NCBI GenBank assembly: GCA_964404985.1
Contig: CAYOMD010000003.1
Coordinates: 1 to 64,000, forward strand
From: Hankyongella sp964404985
GTDB lineage: Bacteria; Pseudomonadota; Alphaproteobacteria; Sphingomonadales; Sphingomonadaceae
Direction of reading: 5' to 3'
Length of the DNA stretch: 64,000 bases
Shown here piece by piece: positions 44,082-52,187 of this stretch (within the stretch, counting starts at the first letter, position 1; every line of letters starts with the position of its first letter). Both the position numbers and the translations under genes were made by a program. The notes beneath the pieces are model-generated. The model did not search any database and was not told the origin of the DNA. It saw only the letters and a program-made list of their open reading frames with translations.

Positions 44082-45254
44082 GTGCTATCTTTCGAGCGCC
44101 TGTACGCACCGGTACGGGCATGGTTACATCGGGCGTTGCCTGAACATCAGATATATTTCCGCAGCCAGGGGCAGGTGCGTTTCGTTCGTGTGTCGACTCG
44201 TATTCAAGTCGCCGGAGTGGTTGCGCTGACCCTGGTGACCGGGTGGATGTTGTCCACCATGATCGCCTATTATGTGCGCAGTGATGTTGTGATGTCCAAA
44301 GAGCGCGAGCTCGCAGCCAAAGAGCAGCAACTGGCCGCCCTCAAGCGGGAAATCGCTGCGATGTCCCGGACCGTGAACACCGCGCGGGGCAGTGCTGAAC
44401 AGTTCGCCGCCCGCATCGAGCAGCGCCAGCAGTTCATGGAAGAGTTGCTCGGCAGTGCAGGCAAGACGCCCAAAGAATCGAAAAAATCACAAGAAGCAGC
44501 CTATCTCGACAGCCTTCCCGGCTCTGCAAATGGCATGATTGCCCAGTTCAAGGCGGTCGAGGCCAAACAGCTCGTGTTTGCCCAGAATGCCTCCGTCGCA
44601 GCCCGCTCCCGCTATATGGACCGCGAGGCACTGCTCCGCCGCCTGGGCCTCAGGGCCTCGCACCTGGTCAAGCAGTCCGCGCCGGCTCTGGGCGGACCAT
44701 TCGTCGATGCACAAGCCGTGCTCGGCCGCCTGGAACCGCAACTGCGCGATTTCTTCGCGGCCTGGAGCAAGCTCGAGCGGCTCGACAAGGCGATGGTCTC
44801 GATCCCCTCGTTCATTCCGGTCGCTCGCTACACGGTGACCAGCGGCTTCGGGGTGCGTTACGATCCGTTCACGGGCCGGACCGCCATGCACCAGGGCATC
44901 GATCTGTCCAGCGGCCATGGCGAGGCGATCTATGCGGCAGCCGACGGGGTCGTGCAACGTGCCGCATCCACTGGTGCCTACGGCAATATGGTCGACCTTG
45001 ACCACGACCGGGGCCTGGGTACCCGCTACGGCCATCTGTCAAAAATCCTGGTCCGGACCGGCCAACGCGTGACCCAGGGACAAAAAATCGGCATGATGGG
45101 GAGCACGGGCCGCAGTACCGGCACGCACCTGCACTACGAGGTGCGGATCGATGGACGCGCGGTGAACCCTATGCCGTTCCTGGAGGCTTCTGCCGATGTT
45201 CTGGAAATCCAACGACGCGCCCGTGAACGGCTTGAGGCGGACCAGCACGGCTGA
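44082..45254 (+). CDS. M23-family peptidoglycan endopeptidase, membrane anchored
   Basis: Cell-wall peptidase of about 390 residues. One N-terminal membrane helix (about 45-70, VAGVVALTLVTGWMLSTMIA) is followed by a coiled coil (about 75-125) and a C-terminal LytM domain with an intact zinc site: HQGIDLS, RYGHLSK and GTHLHYEV. I chose GTG at 44082, 8 bases after GGGGAG; the in-frame TTG at 44079 is the alternative. Its end overlaps the bactofilin gene by 59 bases. In alphaproteobacteria such pairs link a LytM hydrolase to a bactofilin filament for shape control. Confidence 0.93.
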   Translation: MLSFERLYAPVRAWLHRALPEHQIYFRSQGQVRFVRVSTRIQVAGVVALTLVTGWMLSTMIAYYVRSDVVMSKERELAAKEQQLAALKREIAAMSRTVNTARGSAEQFAARIEQRQQFMEELLGSAGKTPKESKKSQEAAYLDSLPGSANGMIAQFKAVEAKQLVFAQNASVAARSRYMDREALLRRLGLRASHLVKQSAPALGGPFVDAQAVLGRLEPQLRDFFAAWSKLERLDKAMVSIPSFIPVARYTVTSGFGVRYDPFTGRTAMHQGIDLSSGHGEAIYAAADGVVQRAASTGAYGNMVDLDHDRGLGTRYGHLSKILVRTGQRVTQGQKIGMMGSTGRSTGTHLHYEVRIDGRAVNPMPFLEASADVLEIQRRARERLEADQHG

Positions 45255-45618
45255 CGCCGGTGCCCTGTCGATCATCGCTGCAGACCTGGAAATCCGGGGT
45301 GATATTACAGCGGCCGGGGAACTCCATATCGATGGCGTGGTGCACGGCAATGTCACCTGTGCCTGCGTCGTCCAGGGTGTTACCGGCAAACTCTACGGCC
45401 ACCTGACAGCACAGGACGCCACGATCCGCGGTACGATCGAGGGATCCATCACGGCACGCGCCGTGATTGTCGAGCACAGCGCCAATATCTCTGGCGATAT
45501 CATCCACTTGAGCATCCGGATCGATGCCGGTGCCAAGATCGATGGTCGGCTGCGCCCCGAAGAGGCGCAGAGCGTTCTGGCCGGTCCCCCGGCGCTGAAG
45601 GCGGTTCCCTCCGCGTGA
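45196..45618 (+). CDS. bacA: Bactofilin (polymer-forming cytoskeletal protein)
   Basis: A 140-residue bactofilin that self-assembles into membrane-associated filaments. The central beta-helix shows repeated turns such as LEIRGDITAAGELHIDGVVH and GSITARAVIVEHSANISGD, flanked by short flexible tails. It begins inside the end of the M23 peptidase gene in another frame. The 59-base overlap suggests tight co-expression. The N-terminal MFWKSN probably contacts the membrane, as in other bactofilins. Confidence 0.93.
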   Translation: MFWKSNDAPVNGLRRTSTADAGALSIIAADLEIRGDITAAGELHIDGVVHGNVTCACVVQGVTGKLYGHLTAQDATIRGTIEGSITARAVIVEHSANISGDIIHLSIRIDAGAKIDGRLRPEEAQSVLAGPPALKAVPSA

Positions 45619-45669
45619 GCATTGAAGCGCATTGCGTGCGGCACTACTTCATGAGCAAAGGATAACGCC

Positions 45670-46005
45670 ATGACCCAGCCGCCTGTAGCCCTCAGCGACA
45701 CCGCCATTGCCCGGCTGACGCACCTGATATCCCGGCAAGGCAATCCGGATGTGAAATTCCGCGTCCGCGTCGAAGGCGGTGGCTGCTCCGGCTTCCAGTA
45801 TCGCTTTGGTTTTGACGAGATGGTCGCGGAGGACGATCTGGTGGTGCAGCGCGAAGGCGTGACCATGGTGGTCGATCCGATCTCCCTGCCGCTGCTTGAG
45901 GGGTCGGTGGTCGATTATGTGACCACCCTTGGGGCATCCGCATTCGCGATCCGGAACCCCAATGCACAGTCCGGCTGCGGCTGCGGCAACTCCTTCGCAC
46001 TCTGA
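45670..46005 (+). CDS. erpA: Iron-sulfur cluster insertion protein ErpA
   Basis: A-type carrier of 111 residues that delivers [2Fe-2S]/[4Fe-4S] clusters to apo-enzymes. The three ligand cysteines are present: one in VEGGGCSGFQY and two in SGCGCGNSF at the C-terminus. The motif VDYVTTLGASAFAIRNPNA is of ErpA type. It follows the bactofilin gene by 51 bases and precedes xth. Confidence 0.94.
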   Translation: MTQPPVALSDTAIARLTHLISRQGNPDVKFRVRVEGGGCSGFQYRFGFDEMVAEDDLVVQREGVTMVVDPISLPLLEGSVVDYVTTLGASAFAIRNPNAQSGCGCGNSFAL

Positions 46006-46055
46006 CGCTGGACGCGCCGCAGGTCTGATGGCAACGCTCATGCCGGAGGTCGCCC

Positions 46056-46829
46056 ATGCGCATTGCAACATTCAACGTCAACGGAATCAGCGCACGCTTG
46101 CCGCGCCTGATCGAGTGGCTGGAGTCGGCCAGGCCCGACGCCGTCTGTCTGCAGGAAATCAAGTGCACGGATGATGCCTTTCCGGCAGAGCCAATCCGGT
46201 CACTGGGTTACACCGTCGAGACCGTCGGCCAGAAAAGCTTCAACGGTGTGGCCATCCTCGCCCGCACACCGTTTCGCCTGACCCAGCAGGCCCTGCCCGG
46301 CGACGCATCTGACGAACAGGCGCGCTATATCGAGGCAGATTTCGGCAGCTGGATTTTTGGCGGCCTATACCTGCCCAACGGCAACCCGCAACCCGGCCCG
46401 AAATTCGACTACAAGCTTGGCTGGATGCGCCGCTTGATCACCCATGCCGCAAGCTTGCTGGAGACCGAAAAGCCGGTGGTTCTGGCCGGTGACTACAACG
46501 TGTGCCCGACTGACGACGACCTGTACTCGCCTGCCGCCATGGCGGATGACGCGCTGGTGCAACCGGAAAGTCGCGCTGCATTCCGGGAATTATGCGCCCT
46601 TGGACTTACGGATGCCATCCGCGCCGTGGCCCCTTCTGGCCGTGTCTATACCTTCTGGGACTATCAGGCCGGGGCCTGGGCCAAGGACCATGGGCTGCGC
46701 ATCGATCATCTGCTACTCTCGCCTCAGGCGGCCGACCGGCTGGTCGATGCCGGCGTCGACCGCAAGGCACGTGCTGCCGAGCGCCCATCCGACCATGCGC
46801 CGGTCTGGGCGGAGCTGGCTTTTGCCTGA
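46056..46829 (+). CDS. xth: Exodeoxyribonuclease III
   Basis: AP endonuclease and 3'-5' exonuclease of base-excision repair, 257 residues. Motifs are FNVNGISARLPRL, VCLQEIKC with the metal-binding Glu, LAGDYNVCP with catalytic Asp and Asn, and the C-terminal PSDHAPVWAEL with catalytic His. It lies downstream of erpA. A short hairpin without a T-run lies after it at about 46864-46876. Confidence 0.94.
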   Translation: MRIATFNVNGISARLPRLIEWLESARPDAVCLQEIKCTDDAFPAEPIRSLGYTVETVGQKSFNGVAILARTPFRLTQQALPGDASDEQARYIEADFGSWIFGGLYLPNGNPQPGPKFDYKLGWMRRLITHAASLLETEKPVVLAGDYNVCPTDDDLYSPAAMADDALVQPESRAAFRELCALGLTDAIRAVAPSGRVYTFWDYQAGAWAKDHGLRIDHLLLSPQAADRLVDAGVDRKARAAERPSDHAPVWAELAFA

Positions 46830-46971
46830 TCGAGAAAACGAATGACGTGTAATATTTATTTCGTTTCCCGTTCTCGGGACTACCCATTATTATAAAATTT
46901 GGTCAGGGTTGGGCTGGAATCAATCAAAACCATTCGATTCATTGCCTTGTTTGAACAGAAGGGAGATCACT

Positions 46972-47394
46972 ATGTCTGGCCTCAAAGGGACGAAGACGGA
47001 AGAAAACCTCAAATACGCATTTGCCGGTGAAAGCCAAGCGAACCGACGCTACCTCTACTTCGCGCAGAAAGCGGACGTCGAAGGCTTCAATGATGTCGCA
47101 GCCGTGTTCCGCTCGACCGCAGAAGGCGAGACCGGCCACGCTCACGGCCACCTCGAGTTTCTTGAGGAAGTCGGCGACCCGGCAACGGGCGAGCCGATCG
47201 GCAACACCGAACTCAACCTGAAAGCATCGATCGTCGGCGAGACCCACGAATATACCGACATGTACCCGGGCATGGCCCGAACCGCCCGCGAGGAAGGGTT
47301 CGACGAAATCGCCGACTGGTTCGAAACGCTGGCAAAGGCCGAAAAGAGCCATGCCGGCCGCTTCCAGAAAGCGCTGGATATGCTGGACGCCTGA
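46972..47394 (+). CDS. Rubrerythrin lacking the rubredoxin domain (erythrin-like)
   Basis: Di-iron ferritin-like protein of 140 residues, probably a peroxide reductase. The ligand motifs are LKYAFAGESQANRRYLYFA, AEGETGHAHGHLEFL and the C-terminal DWFETLAKAEKSHAGRF, but the C-terminal Cys4 rubredoxin domain of classic rubrerythrin is absent. GAAGGGAG lies about 8 bases before the ATG at 46972. It heads a three-gene unit with a Fe-S oxidoreductase and a DUF3501 gene, which may supply its electrons. Confidence 0.93.
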   Translation: MSGLKGTKTEENLKYAFAGESQANRRYLYFAQKADVEGFNDVAAVFRSTAEGETGHAHGHLEFLEEVGDPATGEPIGNTELNLKASIVGETHEYTDMYPGMARTAREEGFDEIADWFETLAKAEKSHAGRFQKALDMLDA

Positions 47395-47401
47395 TTTCCA
47401 T

Positions 47402-47428
47402 CGGGCGGCGTTGCACGAGCGCCGCCCG
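47402..47428 (+). terminator. Hairpin between rubrerythrin and the Fe-S oxidoreductase
   Basis: A perfect 9-bp GC stem (47402-47410 with 47420-47428) and a 9-base loop lie 7 bases after the rubrerythrin stop. Only TTC follows, so it is a weak terminator or an RNA-stabilising hairpin that would give more rubrerythrin than downstream products. Confidence 0.5.
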
Positions 47429-47451
47429 TTCATCCACACTGGGGGTCCTGC

Positions 47452-48783
47452 ATGCGGGAAGGAAGCCTAGATGCGCCAACGCGCCATCCGATCGACTGGC
47501 AGTCAGAGCAGTATTACGACCAAGCTGCACTTGATGCAGAACTGCACCGGGTGTTTGACATCTGCCACGGGTGCCGCCGCTGTTTCAATCTTTGCGACAG
47601 TTTTCCCCGGCTGTTCGACCTGATCGACGAGTCACCCTCCGGTGAACTCGATACGGTCGATCCCAAGCAATACCAGCCGGTCATCGACGCCTGCACACTG
47701 TGCGACATGTGCTTCATGACCAAGTGCCCCTATGTGCCGCCACATGAATTCGACCTGGATTTCCCGCACCTTATGCTGCGGGCGCGGGCGGTCGAACATC
47801 GCAAGGGCAATGTCCCTAGGGTCGAGCGTTATCTTGCGGAGATTGACCAGGTCGGGCCGGTCGCAACGTTCCTCAGTGGTGCTGCCAATCTGGTGACGGA
47901 TCGCAAGAACAGCCTGGGCCGCAGCATACTCGAGGCGGTTGCCGGTCTCGACACCCGCGCCGAACTGCCGCGCTATGCCGACATGCCGCTGACCAAGGCG
48001 TTCGGCCCGGTCGTCCCGCACCCGAACCCCGATGCCCCGGCCTATGGCCGCAAGGCCGTCTTTTATGCCACATGCTTTCATAACTTTAACGAGCACAGCG
48101 TCGCGATAGCGGCGATCCGGGTGCTGGCGCATAACGGTGTTGCTGTCACGATTGAATATCCCGGCTGCTGCGGCATGCCGAAACTGGAAAACGGCGATCT
48201 GCCGGGTGCAAGCGCCGGCGCTGCGCCGATTGCCGCAGCGCTGTTGCCGTATGTCGCCGAGGGCTACGATATCATCGCTGCCACCCCCTCTTGTGCCCTG
48301 ATGCTGAAATTTGAGTGGCCACTGCTGCTGCCGGAGAATGCCGAGATCAAGGCGCTGTCCCGGGCGACATTCGACCTCAGCGAGTATATGGTGATGATCG
48401 CCAAGCAGCATGGCCTCACGCCGGGCTTGCAGCCGCTGGACGGCGGCATTTCCGTCCATCTGGCGTGCCATTCGCGCGCACAGAATTTCGGCCCCAAGGC
48501 GGTCGAGATGCTGAAGCTGATCCCGCAGGCAAATCCGTCAATGGTGGAGCGCTGCTCGGGCCACGGCGGCAAATGGGGCTATTTCAAGCAGAATTTTGAT
48601 ACAGCGATGAAAATCGGCACGCCGGCCGGGCGTGCACTGGCCAAGACGAGCCCCAGGCATGTGGTGACGGAGTGCCCGCTCGCCGGCCCGCACCTCGAGC
48701 AGGTACTGGATGCGGTCGGCCAGCCGAAAGCCGTGCAGCATCCCATCGCGTTAATGGCGCGTGCCTATGGCTTTGAAGATTGA
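47452..48783 (+). CDS. Fe-S oxidoreductase with two 4Fe-4S motifs and CCG-like domains
   Basis: This 443-residue protein resembles GlpC/heterodisulfide-reductase subunits. Two cluster motifs lie near the N-terminus: Cys38, 41, 44 and 48 (CHGCRRCFNLC) and Cys81, 84, 87 and 92 (CTLCDMCFMTKC). Two CCG-like domains follow, with EYPGCCGMPKLENGD and ERCSGHGGKWGYF; the last departs from the CCGxGG consensus. It lies between rubrerythrin and DUF3501 and is probably an electron-transfer partner of rubrerythrin. The actual donor is unknown. Confidence 0.9.
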   Translation: MREGSLDAPTRHPIDWQSEQYYDQAALDAELHRVFDICHGCRRCFNLCDSFPRLFDLIDESPSGELDTVDPKQYQPVIDACTLCDMCFMTKCPYVPPHEFDLDFPHLMLRARAVEHRKGNVPRVERYLAEIDQVGPVATFLSGAANLVTDRKNSLGRSILEAVAGLDTRAELPRYADMPLTKAFGPVVPHPNPDAPAYGRKAVFYATCFHNFNEHSVAIAAIRVLAHNGVAVTIEYPGCCGMPKLENGDLPGASAGAAPIAAALLPYVAEGYDIIAATPSCALMLKFEWPLLLPENAEIKALSRATFDLSEYMVMIAKQHGLTPGLQPLDGGISVHLACHSRAQNFGPKAVEMLKLIPQANPSMVERCSGHGGKWGYFKQNFDTAMKIGTPAGRALAKTSPRHVVTECPLAGPHLEQVLDAVGQPKAVQHPIALMARAYGFED

Positions 48784-48795
48784 TCAGGAGACACC

Positions 48796-49392
48796 ATGCC
48801 GAAAAGCGAACGTTGCATCCACCCCTCTGACCTGATGGCAGCCGATGTTTATGCCGTCGAGCGGGCAGCGTTGCGCCAGGCGAGCGTCGCACGCAAGCGC
48901 CTGCGGCAACTCTCCGTGGGGCCGCATGCAACGCTGTTCTTCGAGAGCTACGAGACGATGCTGCAGCAGGTGCAGGAAATGCTGTACATTGAGCGCGGCG
49001 GCGACGCGCAGGTCGCCGATGAACTGAGTGCCTACAACCCCATGATCCCCAACGGGTCCGAGCTGACTGCGACCCTGATGTTCGAGATCAACGACCCCGA
49101 CATCCGCGCACGCACGCTCCTCGCGCTCGGCGGCGTGGAGAAGCATATCGCCATTGTGATCGGCACCGAGATGGCAAGAGCAGTCCCGGAAGACGATGTC
49201 GCGCGCACAAAGGCGGACGGCAAGACCTCTGCGGTCCACTTCCTGCATTTTCCGTTCACACCAGCGCAGATCACCGCGTTTCGAGACCCTGCAATACCAG
49301 CCCGGCTTGAGATCAGCCATCCCAACTACGGCCATAGCGCGACACTTAATGCTGCCATGCGGGCCGCCCTCGCCGAGGATTTCAAGGATTGA
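48796..49392 (+). CDS. DUF3501 family protein
   Basis: A 198-residue soluble protein of the DUF3501 family, starting with a short basic segment and carrying LFFESYETMLQQVQEMLYIE and a conserved C-terminal SHPNYGHSATL. Function is not established. It closes the rubrerythrin/Fe-S oxidoreductase unit (gap 12 bases), an arrangement that recurs in proteobacteria. Its stop lies only 10 bases from the start of the Mu-like insertion, so the native downstream region now starts at 57152. Confidence 0.88.
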   Translation: MPKSERCIHPSDLMAADVYAVERAALRQASVARKRLRQLSVGPHATLFFESYETMLQQVQEMLYIERGGDAQVADELSAYNPMIPNGSELTATLMFEINDPDIRARTLLALGGVEKHIAIVIGTEMARAVPEDDVARTKADGKTSAVHFLHFPFTPAQITAFRDPAIPARLEISHPNYGHSATLNAAMRAALAEDFKD

Positions 49393-49397
49393 CCGAA

Positions 49398-49402
49398 TCT
49401 TT
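49398..49402. repeat. 5-bp target duplication (TCTTT), copy 1
   Basis: TCTTT directly abuts the prophage end at 49403 and is repeated at 57152-57156 on the other side. A 5-bp duplication is the signature of Mu-type transposition. Confidence 0.85.
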
Positions 49403-49443
49403 TGTAGCGGGACATTAATTCGCGAAGAATCGGGACGTTAATT
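49403..49443 (+). repeat. Prophage end with two transposase-binding-type repeats
   Basis: CGGGACATTAATT starts at 49408 and CGGGACGTTAATT at 49431, in the same orientation and 23 bases apart, the first 5 bases in from the end. This compact pair resembles the R1-R2 layout of Mu. The Rz1 gene ends just inside, at 49471. Confidence 0.75.
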
Positions 49444-49470
49444 ATCGTTAATATATACGGAAGCGTAACG

Positions 49471-49758
49471 TTAGCGCGAGAAGGGTTCAGCGCCTATTGA
49501 TTCGCGCAACCTGTCGTAGCGCTCGCTGCACTCAGCTAGCGCCTTGTCGACCTCTGAAAAGCTGAGTACGACGTCACCGCGAGTCATTATTTCACTGCTA
49601 CTGATCTGCAGTCGTGGAAAGCGGCACGGCTCCAACAGGGCTGGTGAGGGACGAGGCTCCAGAATCACCGGGCCAATCGAGCGATCGACGGTTGGCCTGG
49701 ATGAGGCGCACGCCGTCAGCATCCAGACCAGGAGCACGACCGGCAGTACTCTGAACAT
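49471..49758 (-). CDS. Rz1-like outer-membrane spanin lipoprotein
   Basis: A 95-residue protein with a lipoprotein signal (MFRVLPVVLLVWMLTACASS, lipobox LTAC) and a Pro-rich segment, as in phage Rz1. It starts inside the Rz gene in another frame and extends beyond it, the classic overlapping spanin arrangement. With Rz it would bridge the envelope to fuse membranes at lysis. It is the last prophage gene before the 49403 end. Confidence 0.8.
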   Translation of the reverse strand: MFRVLPVVLLVWMLTACASSRPTVDRSIGPVILEPRPSPALLEPCRFPRLQISSSEIMTRGDVVLSFSEVDKALAECSERYDRLRESIGAEPFSR

Positions 49759-50077
49759 AAACTACCCTTTCTCGATCTACGATTTCAACCTGTGGTTTGC
49801 GTCGGGCAATGGCGGCAACGTAGCGCTTTACGGCATCGAGATCGCGCGCCTGTGCTACCCTGGATTGTTCCTGCGCCTCGCGGAAAGCTGCCGCTTGGGC
49901 CGAGCGCCAGGCATCGCGCTCCTGCAAAACGCCAGCCTCGACGCCTCTGGAATATGAGTCGCGAGCTGCTGTATGAACTAGGGACGCAGCGCGCCATGCA
50001 GCAAGCGAGGCGAGCGCGAGCGCGCCCAGCAAAACGTAAAGGCTTCCTCCGCGAAAAAGCTTCAGCAACCCGATCAT
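49598..50077 (-). CDS. Rz-like inner-membrane spanin
   Basis: A 159-residue protein with one N-terminal membrane helix (about 9-30, SLYVLLGALALASLAAWRAA) and a periplasmic coiled coil (about 35-110), typical of i-spanins. The ATG at 50077 overlaps the holin-like gene stop (ATGA), fixing this start over the longer open frame. It overlaps Rz1 in a different frame. Confidence 0.8.
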   Translation of the reverse strand: MIGLLKLFRGGSLYVLLGALALASLAAWRAASLVHTAARDSYSRGVEAGVLQERDAWRSAQAAAFREAQEQSRVAQARDLDAVKRYVAAIARRKPQVEIVDRERVVYVQSTAGRAPGLDADGVRLIQANRRSLDWPGDSGASSLTSPVGAVPLSTTADQ

Positions 50078-50292
50078 GAGCCACCGCGCTGGCTGAGCGG
50101 GAGCGTCGTGACGATGCGCAGCCAGGCGCTGGCAGCACCTATGACAATGAGCAATATCCCGAACGCCCAAGGCGGCAGGTAGGTCTCAAAGAAGCGGGCA
50201 TTCACCTCAATCAGTCCCAGCACGGTAAGCGCGAAGCTGAGCCGCATGGTGCGGCTGGAGAGAATGCCCTTCAGAAGCTTATCACCAATCAT
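50074..50292 (-). CDS. Small membrane protein of the lysis cassette (holin-like)
   Basis: A 72-residue protein with two membrane segments (about 17-36 and 44-64). Position between a methylase remnant and Rz/Rz1 suggests a holin or holin-like lysis protein. The ATG at 50292 overlaps the methylase stop as ATGA; another in-frame ATG at 50301 is possible. No endolysin gene is seen, so the cassette is incomplete. Confidence 0.6.
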   Translation of the reverse strand: MIGDKLLKGILSSRTMRLSFALTVLGLIEVNARFFETYLPPWAFGILLIVIGAASAWLRIVTTLPLSQRGGS

Positions 50293-50513
50293 GGGGCGCA
50301 TAAACCACGCGCGCGGGCACCCCTGCCACCCTGCTCGCAAGCCGGGGGATAGTTGGAGATGATCAGTTCTTTGCCTTTGGCCGGCTGCTGTGAGCCTGCG
50401 GCGGTCCAGGCAATCTCAACGGGGGTGCATTTCCAGCCGCCAAAGACCTCGTGCGCCTCCGGAACATCGTTGATTGACAGGAGAAACTTGCCGCGAAGGC
50501 TTTGCAAAGGGAA
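50289..50513 (-). pseudogene. C-terminal fragment of a phage DNA adenine methylase
   Basis: About 72 residues match the end of phage Dam-type methylases: RGKFLLSINDVPEAHEVFGG and the closing ELIISNYPP. The frame meets a stop codon at 50514-50516, only two codons before the residues shown, and the catalytic DPPY region is absent. The 5' part was lost at the junction near 50514-50524. The stop is still coupled (ATGA) to the holin-like gene, showing the original operon order. Confidence 0.75.
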
Positions 50514-50524
50514 TTATATAGATG

Positions 50525-50621
50525 ACTCCCCATCCGCCTGCGTGATGTGGACATGCGCGCCCTGGCCAACCTTGCCGGCAAGAGCCGGTTTACGGTTTCG
50601 ATCTGTGAGCTTCGGCCATGA
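50525..50621 (+). pseudogene. 3' remnant of the phage gene upstream of DUF2730
   Basis: The plus frame ending MRALANLAGKSRFTVSICEL then RP stops at 50619-50621, overlapping the next ATG (50618) as ATGA. Such coupling marks the true end of a gene whose 5' part is missing. The family cannot be told from about 32 residues. It lies head-to-head with the methylase fragment, so both genes lost their 5' ends at one junction. Confidence 0.5.
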
Positions 50622-50962
50622 GCTTCCTTGATTATCTGGGGAAGTTCGGCTGGCTGCTGTCCCTCATCACCAGCGGTATGGTCGGCCTGCTGCTAACGTC
50701 GCTGCGCAAGAGCTTCGCCTCCAAGGACGATATCCGGTGCGTGAACGAGCATCTGGCGGAGATCGACACCCGTGTCGCCGTCATCGAACTGCAGGTCAAG
50801 GACGCGGACGAACTGGCGCGCGAAGTGCATGCCATGGCTAGGGATGTCTCCGCCCTGTCATCGAACGTCGCCGGCCTGCAGCGCGAAGTCTCCCGCGCGA
50901 CCGAGATGATCACCGAGCTGCTGCAGCGGCTGGCACATCAATCCGTCGACAAGCTCAAGTGA
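50618..50962 (+). CDS. DUF2730 family Mu-like phage protein
   Basis: A 114-residue protein with an N-terminal membrane helix (about 8-27, FGWLLSLITSGMVGLLLTSL) and a long coiled coil (about 40-110), as in the Mu gp25-like DUF2730 family. It heads the packaging block, 7 bases before the next gene. Its exact role in the phage is not established. Confidence 0.8.
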   Translation: MSFLDYLGKFGWLLSLITSGMVGLLLTSLRKSFASKDDIRCVNEHLAEIDTRVAVIELQVKDADELAREVHAMARDVSALSSNVAGLQREVSRATEMITELLQRLAHQSVDKLK

Positions 50963-50969
50963 GGGTCAG

Positions 50970-51263
50970 ATGATTGGAGATATTCTGGCGGAAGACCAGC
51001 GCCTCGGCCTGCTGCGATTCCTGTCTGAGATGCCGGAGTTTACCGCCAACGCCAGCGTGCTCACGGACGCGATGCGGCACATCGGCCACAGGATATCGCG
51101 GGACAAGGTCCTGGCCGAGCTGCAATGGCTGGCTGAGCAGGGCCTGATCCGCGTGCGTTACCAGGAAAGCATTCTGGTCACCAGCCTGACCGACCGGGGG
51201 CAGGATGTCGCGACCGGCAATGCCCGCTGCCCCGGTGTCAAGCGCCCTGGACCCGCTGGCTGA
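50970..51263 (+). CDS. Mu gp26-like phage protein with winged-helix fold
   Basis: A 97-residue protein with a helix-turn-helix pattern (SRDKVLAELQWLAEQGLIRV) similar to the small winged-helix proteins (VpaChn25_0724 family) that stand before DUF3486 in Mu-like phages. GAGGGT precedes the ATG. Its stop overlaps the next start (TGATG). Confidence 0.72.
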   Translation: MIGDILAEDQRLGLLRFLSEMPEFTANASVLTDAMRHIGHRISRDKVLAELQWLAEQGLIRVRYQESILVTSLTDRGQDVATGNARCPGVKRPGPAG

Positions 51264-51817
51264 TGCCGCCGCGCTCCAAAATCGCACGGTTGCCGGAGGA
51301 ACTGCGGGCGCAGATCCACCGGATGGTCGAGGGTGGCCTGTCGGTTGACGACATCAAAGATCACCTGAACCAGCTGGAGGTCGATGTCGGGCGCTCGGCG
51401 GTTGGCGAATACGCCAAGAAGCACCGGGAAGCCATTCAGGCCATGCGCGAGGCGCGCGAGATCGCCATAGCCATGGGTCAATCGTTCCAGGACCTTCAGG
51501 AAGACCGCGTTCCGGGCGTAAACGGCCAAATACTTCACACCCTGATCAACAAGGTGCTGCTGGCCGAGATCAAGGGCGAAGGCGTCCTGATGAAAGCGCA
51601 GGACGTTCATTTCATTGCGCGCGCCGTCAAGGACACTAACGCCGCCATCTCCATCGACACCGAGCACAAGATGAAGCTTCGCGCGCAGGCCAAGGAAGAA
51701 GAACGCCAGGACGCCGCCAAACGCGTGGTCGAGGCGGGGCGTACCAAAGGGTGGTCGAGCGAGTTTGTGCAAGGCGCGCGCGCGGCCATTCTCGGGGTTC
51801 CGGAGCCGGGGCAATGA
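51263..51817 (+). CDS. DUF3486 family protein, probable small terminase (Mu gp27-like)
   Basis: The 184-residue protein starts MPPRSKIARLPEELRAQIH and has the helix-turn-helix segment GGLSVDDIKDHLNQLEVDVG, typical of DUF3486. Such proteins occupy the small-terminase position before gp28 in Mu-like phages. It overlaps the following small gene by 4 bases (ATGA). Confidence 0.83.
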   Translation: MPPRSKIARLPEELRAQIHRMVEGGLSVDDIKDHLNQLEVDVGRSAVGEYAKKHREAIQAMREAREIAIAMGQSFQDLQEDRVPGVNGQILHTLINKVLLAEIKGEGVLMKAQDVHFIARAVKDTNAAISIDTEHKMKLRAQAKEEERQDAAKRVVEAGRTKGWSSEFVQGARAAILGVPEPGQ

Positions 51818-52179
51818 ACGAGACGCGCACAGGCGTGGCAAGCCGGACCGCCCAGCGACGCAGAAGCCGCGCGTTGCGGGAAAAGGCTGCAAACCTCGGG
51901 CACGATCGCTGCAAGGCCAGTGCAACACTGCGCCTCAAATATGGCGAAGTCTCCAGAATGACCGAGCAAGCTGCGCGGGACCAGAACCCGACGCAGCATG
52001 TGGTCCAGTATCTGCGCCGGCGCGGCTTTGTCGTCTACAACAGTACTGTGGTGCAGGGTTGCCCGGACCGCTGGCAGGTTGACCGGCGGCCCCCCATGTC
52101 CGCCGAGCAGCTGTTTGATCTTGCGGTGCAATGGGGTTTCAAGCCTGTGGCACCGGGTTTTGCGGTGACTACCCGGTGA
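51814..52179 (+). CDS. Hypothetical protein between small and large terminase genes
   Basis: A 121-residue protein, basic in the first 45 residues, with no family I recognise. The C-terminal part (RRGFVVYNSTVVQGCPDRWQ and onward) is compact and may fold by itself. ATG at 51814 overlaps the DUF3486 stop, so it is probably expressed. It is not in Mu itself at this place. Confidence 0.6.
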   Translation: MNETRTGVASRTAQRRRSRALREKAANLGHDRCKASATLRLKYGEVSRMTEQAARDQNPTQHVVQYLRRRGFVVYNSTVVQGCPDRWQVDRRPPMSAEQLFDLAVQWGFKPVAPGFAVTTR

Positions 52180-52187
52180 CAGGTCAC

